Assembly (NCBI RefSeq): GCF_002013465.1
Contig: NZ_MAFC01000029.1
Location: 1 to 64,000 of the forward strand
Length of the DNA stretch: 64,000 bases
Reading direction: 5' to 3'
Source: Mycobacterium sp. D16R12
Lineage (GTDB): Bacteria > Actinomycetota > Actinomycetes > Mycobacteriales > Mycobacteriaceae
How positions within the stretch are numbered: position 1 is the first letter of the stretch; each line of letters opens with the position of its first letter. A program made the translations under genes and the position numbers. A model generated the notes under the pieces. The model saw only the letters and a list, made by a program, of their open reading frames with translations. It had not been told where the DNA came from and searched no databases. Positions 7,969 to 15,791 of the stretch are shown here, piece by piece.

Positions 7969-8344
7969 TCTTCGCCTGAGCCTCGTCGAGGGATTCCGCC
8001 GAAGCGTTGGGGTCGGCGTTCTCAAAGCTGAAATCGGTCAGCGTGAACCCCGGGAAGACATGGATGTGCAGGTGCGGCACCTCCATGCCCGCGATGATGT
8101 AACCGGCACGCGGTGCATCGAAGGCCTTGCGGATCGCGCGACCGACGCGCTGTGCGACAAGATTGACCTTCGCAAAGACGGCCGCGTCAATGTCCTGCCA
8201 CTGGTCGATTTCGGCACGCGGCACCACCAGGGTGTGGCCCTGGGTGATCGGTGCGATGGTCAGAAACGCGACGACGTCGTCGTCCTCGTAGACGAACCGA
8301 CCGGGCAGTTCTCCGTTGATGATCTTCGTGAAGACGCTGGACAT
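7940..8344 (-). CDS. HIT family (histidine triad) protein, Rv0759c-like
   Basis: A 134-residue histidine-triad protein. The N-terminal SVFTKIINGELPGRFVYED is typical of HINT/Fhit-type bacterial proteins, and HLHIHVF near residue 92 is the catalytic triad HxHxHxx used for nucleotide phosphoramidate or adenylate hydrolysis. Position after phoR matches M. tuberculosis Rv0759c. TAACCT six bases upstream of the ATG suggests a leaderless start whose promoter lies inside the end of the upstream EamA reading frame. The physiological substrate is unknown. Confidence 0.93.
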   Translation of the reverse strand: MSSVFTKIINGELPGRFVYEDDDVVAFLTIAPITQGHTLVVPRAEIDQWQDIDAAVFAKVNLVAQRVGRAIRKAFDAPRAGYIIAGMEVPHLHIHVFPGFTLTDFSFENADPNASAESLDEAQAKIKAALAEID

Positions 8345-9261
8345 GTCCCTAGGTTAGTGGCCCGTCGTGCGGCCGGGCGCGCCGTCATGCCGATCAGGCA
8401 GCCTGCGATCACCACCGCAGCCCCGGCGAGTTCCAGGGCGGTCGGCCGTTCGCCGAGGATCAGCCACGACGCGGTGATGCCCACGATCGGCACCAGCAGA
8501 GAGAACGGTGCCACGCGGCTCGCCGGGTACAGGCCCATCAAGTAGGTCCACAGGCCCAGGCCCACAACGGTGGCCAGTAGCACGATGTACACGAGGCCGC
8601 CCAGGGCAATGAGTCCGCTGCGCTCACCGATCGAGGCCACCGCGTGCCACCCTGCCGATGGTCCCTCGGTGGCTGCCGACAGCGCGAACAGCGGGATGGG
8701 CGGCACCACCGACATCCACAGGGTGAGGCGCAGCGGCGTGCCCGGATCGGCATTGTCCGCCATGGCCTTTCGGCTCCCGATATTGCCGAAGGCCCAGCCC
8801 AGGGCGCCAAGCAGCGTCAGGATCACCGGGACCAGCGCGGCGGATGCGCCGTGTGCCGCGCGATCGGCCGCGATGAGGGCCATCCCACCGACGGCAAGAG
8901 CGATACCCGCGATCTGACGGCCCGACATCCGCTCGCCGAGCAGCAGCACGCCCAGGATCGCGGTGAAGGGGGCCGAGGCCTGCAGCACCAAGGACGCCAG
9001 CCCTGTCGGCATCCCGTTCGCCATGGCAAGGAACAGGAACGCGAACTGGACGGTGCCGAACCCCACTCCGTACAACAGGAACCAACGCATCGGAACCCGC
9101 GGCCACGGCACGAACAGGATCACCGGAACCGCCAGCACCGCGAACCGCAGCCCGGCGAAGAAGACCGGCGGGAAATGTTCCAGCCCAGCGTGGATGGCCA
9201 GGAAATTGATGCCCCACAACACGGCGACGGTCAGTCCGAGAAGACGGTGCCGGGTTGTCAT
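8260..9261 (-). CDS. EamA/DMT-family membrane transporter
   Basis: A 333-residue drug/metabolite transporter with about ten transmembrane helices in two EamA repeats; LLGERMSGRQIAGIALAVGG closes the first and LILGERPTALELAGAAVVIAG the second, the family's hallmark spacing. Homologues export amino acids or other metabolites (EamA, RhaT, YdcZ types). It is divergent from a LysR gene. The frame runs 85 bases into the HIT gene; the last 30 or so residues (Ser/Thr/Arg-rich) have no membrane character and are probably non-conserved, which hints at loss of an earlier stop by frameshift. Confidence 0.85.
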   Translation of the reverse strand: MTTRHRLLGLTVAVLWGINFLAIHAGLEHFPPVFFAGLRFAVLAVPVILFVPWPRVPMRWFLLYGVGFGTVQFAFLFLAMANGMPTGLASLVLQASAPFTAILGVLLLGERMSGRQIAGIALAVGGMALIAADRAAHGASAALVPVILTLLGALGWAFGNIGSRKAMADNADPGTPLRLTLWMSVVPPIPLFALSAATEGPSAGWHAVASIGERSGLIALGGLVYIVLLATVVGLGLWTYLMGLYPASRVAPFSLLVPIVGITASWLILGERPTALELAGAAVVIAGCLIGMTARPAARRATNLGTCPASSRRSSTENCPVGSSTRTTTSSRF

Positions 9262-9291
9262 GCCGTCGATCCTGCGTACCGAATCGATTTA

Positions 9292-9311
9292 GCACAATCT
9301 AATTAATGTGC
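9292..9311. promoter_or_regulatory. Inverted repeat, probable LysR operator
   Basis: GCACA and TGTGC arms separated by 10 bases within an AT-rich divergent intergenic region. Nearby ATTAATGT repeats add symmetry. The site is just upstream of the LysR gene's -10-like TAGATT (9322-9327), where LysR-type proteins normally bind to control themselves and the divergent gene. Confidence 0.55.
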
Positions 9312-9333
9312 ACTATTAATGTAGATTTTCTTC

Positions 9334-10227
9334 ATGGATGTGCGCCGCCTGCGGATTCTGCGTGAGTTTGCCGATCGCGGCACCGTCGGCGAGGTCGCGG
9401 ACGCGATGAGGCTCACCCCGTCGGCGGTATCGCAGCAGCTGAAGGTCCTTGCGCGGGAGGCGGGCGTGCCGCTGCTGCGGCAGGACGGGCGCGGTATCGC
9501 ACTGACGGAAGCCGGCCGCGCGCTGGTGCTGCACGCCGACGAGGTGATTGCCGCCGTCGACCGGGCGGCTGAGGAGATGGTGACATACCGGGAGGGGACG
9601 CAACCGGTCGTGCGGATCGCGTCGTTCCCCTCCGGAGGGAGCCTGCTGCTGCCCAGGCTGGTGGCCGCCGTCGACGGTGTGGTGGATGTGCGTCCGGGTG
9701 ACGAGGACGTGCCGTACAGCGAGGCTCCCGGGCTGCTGGCCGAGTACGACATCGTTGTCACCCACCGGGACGAGCGAGCTGCTGCCCTGCGGTCTGCTCG
9801 GGTGTGGTCGATGACGCTCATGCGAGAGCCGATCGATCTCCTGGTGCACAACGATCACCCGCTGGCGGGGCGTGGTTCGGTGACGCCGGGTGAGCTGGCG
9901 GACGAGACCTGGATCAGTGTCCCGGAGGGATTTCCGGTAGACGATGTTCTGGTCTCGCTCGGAGTATCGGCGGGTATTCGACCCCGAGTTCGGTTCCGGT
10001 TCAAGGATTTCCAGATTGTCGAAGACATGGTGGCCCACGGCCATGGCATCGCGTTGATGCCGCGATACGTGAGCCGCAGCCCGCGGGTGGCGCGACTGGT
10101 TATCCGTGAGGTCCGGGCAGGGCGGCTGTACGAGGTGCTGGCCCGTCCCGGCACTCAGCATCGCCCGGCGATTGCCGCGACCATCGGCGGCTTGCGGGAC
10201 GCGGCCGCGATACTGGAGTCGGGATAG
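9334..10227 (+). CDS. LysR-family transcriptional regulator
   Basis: A 297-residue LysR-type regulator. The N-terminal winged helix-turn-helix includes the family segment AMRLTPSAVSQQLKVLAREAGVPLL, and the remainder is a periplasmic-binding-protein-like effector domain (VRIASFPSGGSLLLPRL opening; HGHGIALMPRY near the end). TAGATT lies six bases before the ATG, so the message may be leaderless. It is divergent from the EamA transporter, a common regulator-exporter pairing, so the transporter is the likely target. The inducer is unknown. Confidence 0.92.
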   Translation: MDVRRLRILREFADRGTVGEVADAMRLTPSAVSQQLKVLAREAGVPLLRQDGRGIALTEAGRALVLHADEVIAAVDRAAEEMVTYREGTQPVVRIASFPSGGSLLLPRLVAAVDGVVDVRPGDEDVPYSEAPGLLAEYDIVVTHRDERAAALRSARVWSMTLMREPIDLLVHNDHPLAGRGSVTPGELADETWISVPEGFPVDDVLVSLGVSAGIRPRVRFRFKDFQIVEDMVAHGHGIALMPRYVSRSPRVARLVIREVRAGRLYEVLARPGTQHRPAIAATIGGLRDAAAILESG

Positions 10228-10399
10228 TCGCTGGAGTGTGTGCTCGGTCGGTTGGGCCTTTCATCCACCGGCGAGATTTCTTTGAAAGCAGACCGAACAG
10301 GCACCCGTCCAAAGGGCCGTTGGCATCGAATTACTCCCAAAGCGCAAGAACCCCGGCTCGATCGGTGTACCTTGCGCACGTTGCGGGTGAGGAGGGTCA

Positions 10400-11284
10400 A
10401 TGGTGACCGATAGGTTTGCTCCCGAAGAAGTGGCGCTGCGCCCACGAAATGTCCACTTCGAGTGGGGGGCGTCGCCGCTGCACTGGATTCCTGGCGATCC
10501 GTACGCGTCGCATGTCGTGACGGCGCTCAACTTGTTCCTGCCGGTGGCCGAGCGCTGGTTCAGCGCGTTGTTATCCGATGCGCTGGAATACGTGCGAGAT
10601 GAGCACCTGCGAGAGGAGATCATCGGCTTCATCGGGCAGGAGGCGGTGCATGCCAAGACCCATGATGAAGTCTTGGTCGCCTACGTGCGCCGGCATGGGA
10701 TCGACCCGGGGCCATTCACTCGTCAGCTGGAGTGGGTCGTGGCCCAATACGGCCATCGCTCCGCGCGGGCAAATAGGACGAACCGGCGTAAGGCGCTCGC
10801 CTCCGGAACTCACGCTCTATGTGCTGCAGAGCATTACACCGGTGTTCTTGGTCATTGGGCATTGAACAATTCATGGGACGAGATGGACGTCGACCCGATG
10901 TTGTGCGATCTGTACCGATGGCATGGAGCCGAAGAAGTGGAGCACCGGCATGTCTCGTACAACGTGGCGAAGTATTTTGGTATGGACTATCTCGCCCAGG
11001 CCGTGTCGGGGGTGATGGTCAGCGTTGTCTTCTTCGTCATGCTGCTGCGTGGCGCCAGGTTTCTTGTCCACGAAGATCCTGCCTTGCCCAATATCGGGTA
11101 TGTCCGGCTTTTGTGGAAGCTGCGCGCTTCCGGGCAGCGGGGGGCGGCGCCCACAGCCGGATACATGGCGCGGAGCGGACTGCGGCTGCTCAAACGTGAC
11201 TACAGCCCGGTGGATGAGGGCAGTACCGCGCAGGCGATCGCCTATCTGGCCACGTCGCCGGCGGCACGCGTTTTCCATGACTAA
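10400..11284 (+). CDS. PF10118 metal-dependent hydrolase-like protein (possible di-iron enzyme)
   Basis: A 294-residue protein of the PF10118 family, annotated as predicted metal-dependent hydrolase. Conserved helices carry metal-ligand-like residues: EEIIGFIGQEAVHAKTH, CAAEHYTG and WHGAEEVEHRHVSYN, a spacing of Glu and ExxH pairs reminiscent of ferritin-like di-iron proteins. A hydrophobic segment near residue 205 (VMVSVVFFVMLL) suggests membrane association. GAGGAGGGT precedes the ATG. It overlaps by 8 bases a gene for a ferredoxin-containing reductase, which fits a redox-dependent metalloenzyme better than a simple hydrolase. Substrate unknown. Confidence 0.8.
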   Translation: MVTDRFAPEEVALRPRNVHFEWGASPLHWIPGDPYASHVVTALNLFLPVAERWFSALLSDALEYVRDEHLREEIIGFIGQEAVHAKTHDEVLVAYVRRHGIDPGPFTRQLEWVVAQYGHRSARANRTNRRKALASGTHALCAAEHYTGVLGHWALNNSWDEMDVDPMLCDLYRWHGAEEVEHRHVSYNVAKYFGMDYLAQAVSGVMVSVVFFVMLLRGARFLVHEDPALPNIGYVRLLWKLRASGQRGAAPTAGYMARSGLRLLKRDYSPVDEGSTAQAIAYLATSPAARVFHD

Positions 11285-12419
11285 GGGCCGATTGTCACGG
11301 CTCGCAACAGGTTTGCTCAAGCCGTACACAGGCGAGCCGCCCCCCGGTCTCTATCGGGACACCCGCCCCGACACCTTGATCCGTGTAGCGGGTGCGGCAG
11401 TTCCGCACTTTGTTTCGTTGGTTATGCGTCTCGGCGGCGATCGTGAACTGCCCGAGCTTCCGCGCGCCGCAAACCGGCGAACGGTACGAGTGACGGATCG
11501 CATGGTGCTCGCCGGTGATTCGGACGTTGTGCAGCTGACGCTTGCAGCCGATGACGGCGAGTCATTGCCGCATTGGCATCCCGGGGCGCACATCGACGTT
11601 CACCTTCCGTCGGGGCGAACGCGCCAGTACTCCCTATGCGGTGATCCGCTGCAACCGCACGAGTATCGAATCGCGGTGCGCCGCATTGAGGATGGCGGCG
11701 GTGGGTCCGTGGAAATGCACGGGTTGGTCACCGGTCATCGAGTCGACATCAGCGATCCCCGCAATGCCTTCGTGCTGGCGCTGCCCGGAGTGTCCTCGCG
11801 TGCCAGGAGTCTGCACTTCATCGCCGGCGGTATCGGCATCACACCGATCCTGCCGATGGTCCGGGTGGCCCAGCAGCTCGGTGTGCCCTGGACCTTGTGT
11901 TACACCGGTCGGCATCGAGGCAGCCTGCCGTTTGTGGACGAATTGCTCGCGTTCGGAGACAAGGTGCGGGTGCGCACCGACGATCAGGGCGGATTGCCCT
12001 GTGCTGCTGAGCTTCTCGATAGATCCGATGAACGAACGGCTGTCTATGTGTGCGGTCCGCCACCGATGACGCAGTCGGTGGGTCGAGCCGTCCCGCGGGG
12101 CGTCGAGTTACACACTGAGCGATTCTCGCCGCTACCCGTCGTTGACGGAATGGCGTTCGAGGTGGAGTTGGCACACACCGGAGACGTACTGGCTGTCGCA
12201 CCGCAGCAGACCGTGCTGGCCGCGTTGCGGGGCGCGCGGCCCAACATCGGGTATTCCTGCCAGCAAGGGTTCTGCGGGACGTGCGTACAGCGCGTGCTGT
12301 CCGGTGAGGTAGAGCACCGCGATGGAACCCTCACCGAGCAACAGCGAGCGGCAGGCCAGATGTTGGTCTGCGTTTCCCGGGCGACATCCGCGGGCGCCCG
12401 GATCGTGGTGGACCTATAG
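11277..12419 (+). CDS. Ferredoxin reductase-type oxidoreductase (FAD, NAD(P), 2Fe-2S)
   Basis: A 380-residue flavin reductase with C-terminal plant-type ferredoxin domain. The FAD domain contains RQYSLCGDP (RxYSL flavin motif), the NAD(P) domain GGIGITPILPM and YVCGPPPM, and the ferredoxin domain CQQGFCGTC followed by a distal Cys (LVCVSRA), the CX4CX2C...C cluster pattern. The layout is that of phthalate dioxygenase reductase/VanB proteins, extended by about 75 N-terminal residues. The ATG at 11277 overlaps the PF10118 gene, indicating an operon in which this enzyme supplies electrons from NAD(P)H. The final bases overlap the convergent hydrolase gene. Confidence 0.9.
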   Translation: MTKGRLSRLATGLLKPYTGEPPPGLYRDTRPDTLIRVAGAAVPHFVSLVMRLGGDRELPELPRAANRRTVRVTDRMVLAGDSDVVQLTLAADDGESLPHWHPGAHIDVHLPSGRTRQYSLCGDPLQPHEYRIAVRRIEDGGGGSVEMHGLVTGHRVDISDPRNAFVLALPGVSSRARSLHFIAGGIGITPILPMVRVAQQLGVPWTLCYTGRHRGSLPFVDELLAFGDKVRVRTDDQGGLPCAAELLDRSDERTAVYVCGPPPMTQSVGRAVPRGVELHTERFSPLPVVDGMAFEVELAHTGDVLAVAPQQTVLAALRGARPNIGYSCQQGFCGTCVQRVLSGEVEHRDGTLTEQQRAAGQMLVCVSRATSAGARIVVDL

Positions 12420-13277
12420 CCCTGCGGCCTGATTTGTATGGGCCTTGACGTGCTCCAGCACTAATGCCGCAGTTTGGTTCGGTCGTTCCGCGGCGATCCA
12501 GTGGGAGACGCCATCGAGCACCTCGAATCGATACGGCCCGTCGACGTATTTGGCGGTATTTTGGGCGGCGCTGCGGCCCAGTGCCGCATCATCGGTGCTC
12601 CACACATACAAGGTGGGAATCTGGATTCGTCCCGGACCGGACGGGTTGGCATACCGCATGGCGCGGTACCAATTGATGGTCGCGGTGGCGGCGCCCGGCT
12701 CGCGTGCCAATTCCAGTGTTTCCTGGACCTTGGTCTCACTGAGCTTCATATCTCGCGCCAACTTGCGGATGAGAGGGCCATTCCGTGTGGTCTGTCGTTC
12801 CGGCAGCCAGGGGAGCTGGAAAAAGAGCATGTACCAGGACTTCAGAAGCTGCCCGCGTGGCAACGCGGCGAGAAACGCCCGTGGATGTGGCACCGACAGA
12901 ATGGATGCGGTGATCACGCGGTCGGCATGTTGGCCGGCCAGCTGCCATGCGACCGCAGCACCCCAGTCATGTCCCAGCACATGGAATTTCGGTACTTCGG
13001 CCTGATCGGCAAGTGCCAGGATGTCGCCGGCCAGCTTGTCGAGTGTGTAATTCCGTATGCCTTTGGGGCGTGCCCCGGGGGAGTAGCCCCGCTGGTCTGG
13101 GGCCAGCACCCGAAACCCGGCGGCGGTAAGGACAGGGATTACACCGCTCCAGCTATCGGCCCGCTCGGGAAACCCGTGCAGTGCAACGATTACCGGTCCC
13201 GCGATGGGGCCTTCGTCGATGACGTCGAAGGTCAGGCCGTCATGGGTGAACGTGGACAGGCGGGTCGCCGCGCTCAT
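12414..13277 (-). CDS. Alpha/beta hydrolase, epoxide hydrolase-like
   Basis: A 287-residue alpha/beta hydrolase. HGFPERADSW provides the oxyanion-hole HGxP motif and GHDWGAAVAW places Asp104 at the nucleophile elbow, which marks the epoxide hydrolase/haloalkane dehalogenase branch. The late GVSHWIAAERP contains the catalytic His. HGFPE followed by a GHDWG elbow favours epoxide hydrolase over dehalogenase. Its ATG overlaps the stop of the upstream amidohydrolase gene (ATGA), so the two are one operon. Mycobacteria carry many such EphA-F paralogues and I cannot assign a specific one. Confidence 0.88.
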   Translation of the reverse strand: MSAATRLSTFTHDGLTFDVIDEGPIAGPVIVALHGFPERADSWSGVIPVLTAAGFRVLAPDQRGYSPGARPKGIRNYTLDKLAGDILALADQAEVPKFHVLGHDWGAAVAWQLAGQHADRVITASILSVPHPRAFLAALPRGQLLKSWYMLFFQLPWLPERQTTRNGPLIRKLARDMKLSETKVQETLELAREPGAATATINWYRAMRYANPSGPGRIQIPTLYVWSTDDAALGRSAAQNTAKYVDGPYRFEVLDGVSHWIAAERPNQTAALVLEHVKAHTNQAAGL

Positions 13278-15052
13278 CGGACTGCGAGTTTCTCACCGGC
13301 CTTCAGGTACCTACCGGTCTGCAGGTCGTGGCCGTAGCCCTCAATGAACTCGCCGAGACGGAATACCACCTTGCCGCTGATCGCGGTGGCCACGACGGTC
13401 TCGTCATTGCGGTTCACCATGCGCGACAGGTTGTCGAAGAACGGGGCCTGCGCCTCGTTGTAGGCATCGACGCTGCCGTCCAGCTTCTCCGGATCGATGA
13501 TCACGAAATCGGCGCGGTCGCCCTCACGCAGGTGCCCGGCGTCCAGCCCGAACCAGTCGGCCAGTTCCCCGGTGAGTCGATGCACCGTGTGGCCAAGGGA
13601 CAAGACGGGTTTCCCGGCCTTCTGTGCGTCGTTCATACGCTTGAGGAAGCGCAGGTGGAAGTTGTAGAACGCCATATTGCGCAAGTGCGCACCGGCATCG
13701 GAGAAGCCCAATTGGAAGTTGGGGTCCTTGGCCATCTCATCGAGCACCTTGGGGCGGTGGTTGCCGACGGTCGTCGTCCAGCGGACGTTCTTCTCGCCGT
13801 TCTCGACCAGGACGTCCAGGAAGGCATCCAGTCCCTCGATTCCGCGCTCGTCACCGATCTGACCGAAGGTCTTGCCGACCAGCGCGGCATCGGGGCATTC
13901 CACGATGACGGCGTCGTGGAAGTCCTTGTGCCACAGGCCTGGCTTGTGCTTCTTGATGGCGAACTCGCGCCGGAATTTGCGGCGATACTCCTTGTCGGCC
14001 ATCAGCTTGTTGCGCTCGAGCTGCTCCTTGATGTGCAAGGCGGCGGTGCCCGCACCGAACTCCTCGAACACCGGCAGATCGATGCCGTCGGAGTACAGCG
14101 TGAACGGCACGGGCAGGTGCTGGAACTTGACGTTGGACTTGAAGATCTTGTTGCCGATTCGGGCTGCGGCGCTGAAGAACACGTTGGCGCCCTTGATGCT
14201 CTTGGAGTCGGCCGCAACCAGCAGGCTGACGGGAACAGCCTTGCGGCGCTTGAAGAAACGTGTTCCCGTGGACAGGAAGAACAGCACCGCGGTGGCCGGA
14301 TTGTTGATGTTCGGGGCGCTCTGCAGGATGCGATCGCGCTTGCGCAGCACGTTGATGAGGCGCCACCGCTCATGCCACCACGCGTAGGTCGACGGCAGCG
14401 CGCGCGAGCGGTAGCGGTCGCCATCGAGCTTGTCGATCGGGGCGTCCATTCCCGACATGCCGAGCATGCCCGCATCGAGTGCCTTCTCGAGCATGTCAGC
14501 CATGCGGTCGAGTTCCGTGCGAGTGGGGAAAGACCAGTTGTTGGTAGCGCGGCCCAGTCCCATGACGGCGGTGCGTAGATCTGAATGCCCAAGGAACGAG
14601 GTCACATTCGGGCCGAGCGGCAGCGCGTCGATCTTCTTGACGTAGCTTTCCGGATCGGTCCAGTCCTGGAACTCGTTGAGTGCGCCGATCACATGCTTGC
14701 GCGGCACCGCCTCCACCCGGCTGAATAGGTCGGCGGCGTCGTCGGGCTTGGCATAGACGGTCGACATGGAACAGCAGCCCAACACGAGTGTGGTGACGCC
14801 GTGGCGCACCGATTCGTCCAGGCCGGGGTTGAGCAGCACCTCGGCGTCGTAGTGGGTGTGCATATCGACGAATCCGGGCAGCACCCACTTGCCGCCGGCA
14901 TCGATCACCTCGGGACAACCGGTCTCATCCAGCGCCTTGGTGGAGACGGTGGCGACCCGCCCCTCCTTGATCCCGAGATTGGCCTTGCGGGGTTCGGAAT
15001 TGGTGCCGCTGAACCAGAGGCCGTCGCGAATGATGAGGTCGTAGTCGCTCAT
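13274..15052 (-). CDS. Amidohydrolase, N-acyl-D-amino-acid deacylase-like
   Basis: A 592-residue metal-dependent amidohydrolase resembling D-aminoacylase/N-acyl-D-amino-acid deacylases. The metal site opens with GFVDMHTHYDAE (His65, His67); SFLGHSDLR and FSDAGAHLRNM provide later ligands, and the C-terminus returns to the composite beta domain (REGDRADFVIIDPEKL). Residues 230-330 contain an insertion-like basic segment not typical of the family. Expressed with the epoxide hydrolase-like gene downstream, divergent from a TetR regulator that may control both. The natural substrate is unknown. Confidence 0.85.
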   Translation of the reverse strand: MSDYDLIIRDGLWFSGTNSEPRKANLGIKEGRVATVSTKALDETGCPEVIDAGGKWVLPGFVDMHTHYDAEVLLNPGLDESVRHGVTTLVLGCCSMSTVYAKPDDAADLFSRVEAVPRKHVIGALNEFQDWTDPESYVKKIDALPLGPNVTSFLGHSDLRTAVMGLGRATNNWSFPTRTELDRMADMLEKALDAGMLGMSGMDAPIDKLDGDRYRSRALPSTYAWWHERWRLINVLRKRDRILQSAPNINNPATAVLFFLSTGTRFFKRRKAVPVSLLVAADSKSIKGANVFFSAAARIGNKIFKSNVKFQHLPVPFTLYSDGIDLPVFEEFGAGTAALHIKEQLERNKLMADKEYRRKFRREFAIKKHKPGLWHKDFHDAVIVECPDAALVGKTFGQIGDERGIEGLDAFLDVLVENGEKNVRWTTTVGNHRPKVLDEMAKDPNFQLGFSDAGAHLRNMAFYNFHLRFLKRMNDAQKAGKPVLSLGHTVHRLTGELADWFGLDAGHLREGDRADFVIIDPEKLDGSVDAYNEAQAPFFDNLSRMVNRNDETVVATAISGKVVFRLGEFIEGYGHDLQTGRYLKAGEKLAVR

Positions 15053-15106
15053 GGGGGGCTGCCCTTCGTTGGGGTGTTACGGCGAGTCTAAAAAAGATGG
15101 CAACCA

Positions 15107-15123
15107 ATCACAATGTTAGTGAT
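15107..15123. promoter_or_regulatory. Inverted repeat, probable TetR operator
   Basis: ATCAC-AATGTTA-GTGAT, perfect 5-base arms with a 7-base spacer, in the divergent region between the amidohydrolase and TetR genes and about 28 bases upstream of the TetR gene's -10-like TAGTGT. Confidence 0.55.
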
Positions 15124-15162
15124 GGGCGCCACATTCGTGTCGCGTTCCTCTAGTGTGCACCC

Positions 15163-15759
15163 GTGAGTCCCACTCAGGCAGAGCGCCGTGAATCGACCAT
15201 CGCGCGGTTGCTCGATTCCGGTATCGATACCATCGCTGAGCTGGGCTATTCGCGGGCGTCCGTGCAGCGGATCGCGAAGCGGGCCGGGCTCTCCTACGGG
15301 GCGCTGTTCCGCCATTTTCCGGCTGTCGGCGATTTCATGGCGGCGGTGGCGCGTGAGACCCTGCGCCGACAGCTGGCCACCGTGCGCGCCCAGTTCGATG
15401 AGTCAGGCGACAGCCTCACCGAATTCGAGGATGTGATGGCGGTGATGCGCTCCCTGAAGGAAGAGCCCATCAACGCCGTGCTCTACGAACTGATGGTGGC
15501 CGCGCGCACCGACTCCCAGTTGCGGGAGACCTTGCAGGTCGCGGTGGCCGAATACGGCGCTCAAATGGTCTCGCTGGCGCGATCTGTGCCGGGAACCGAC
15601 CGGCTTTCCGACGCGGACCTCGTCACGTTGGTCTTCATGATCACCGACATGTTCGACGGGGAGGCGCTGGTGAAGACGCTGCGTCCCTACCCGGAGCTCG
15701 TCGCGGGCAGGGACGAGCTGCTTGCCAAGCTGCTGCGGGGATACCGCCCGGATGCATAG
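15163..15759 (+). CDS. TetR-family transcriptional regulator
   Basis: A 198-residue TetR regulator. The N-terminal helix-turn-helix runs through GYSRASVQRIAKRAGLSYGALFRHFP, the standard TetR DNA-binding motif, and the rest is an all-helical ligand-binding domain. The GTG start has TAGTGT exactly six bases upstream, indicating leaderless initiation. It is divergent from the amidohydrolase/epoxide-hydrolase operon with an inverted repeat between, so repression of that operon is a reasonable inference. The ligand is unknown. Confidence 0.9.
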   Translation: MSPTQAERRESTIARLLDSGIDTIAELGYSRASVQRIAKRAGLSYGALFRHFPAVGDFMAAVARETLRRQLATVRAQFDESGDSLTEFEDVMAVMRSLKEEPINAVLYELMVAARTDSQLRETLQVAVAEYGAQMVSLARSVPGTDRLSDADLVTLVFMITDMFDGEALVKTLRPYPELVAGRDELLAKLLRGYRPDA

Positions 15760-15778
15760 CCAGGCCCACCCAGACCGA

Positions 15779-15784
15779 TAGGGT
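15779..15784 (+). promoter_or_regulatory. purD: -10 element for leaderless purD transcript
   Basis: TAGGGT seven bases before the ATG at 15792; transcription would start at or next to the A of the start codon. Confidence 0.6.
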
Positions 15785-15791
15785 CTGGGGC

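Noticed and set aside
10228..10399. A regulatory RNA in the 172-base gap after the LysR gene
   Set aside because: No stem stronger than background; only the ribosome binding site for the next gene is evident.
13328..14578. A 416-codon open frame on the plus strand opposite the amidohydrolase gene
   Set aside because: Antisense shadow of a high-GC gene; the amidohydrolase has family motifs and the shadow has none.
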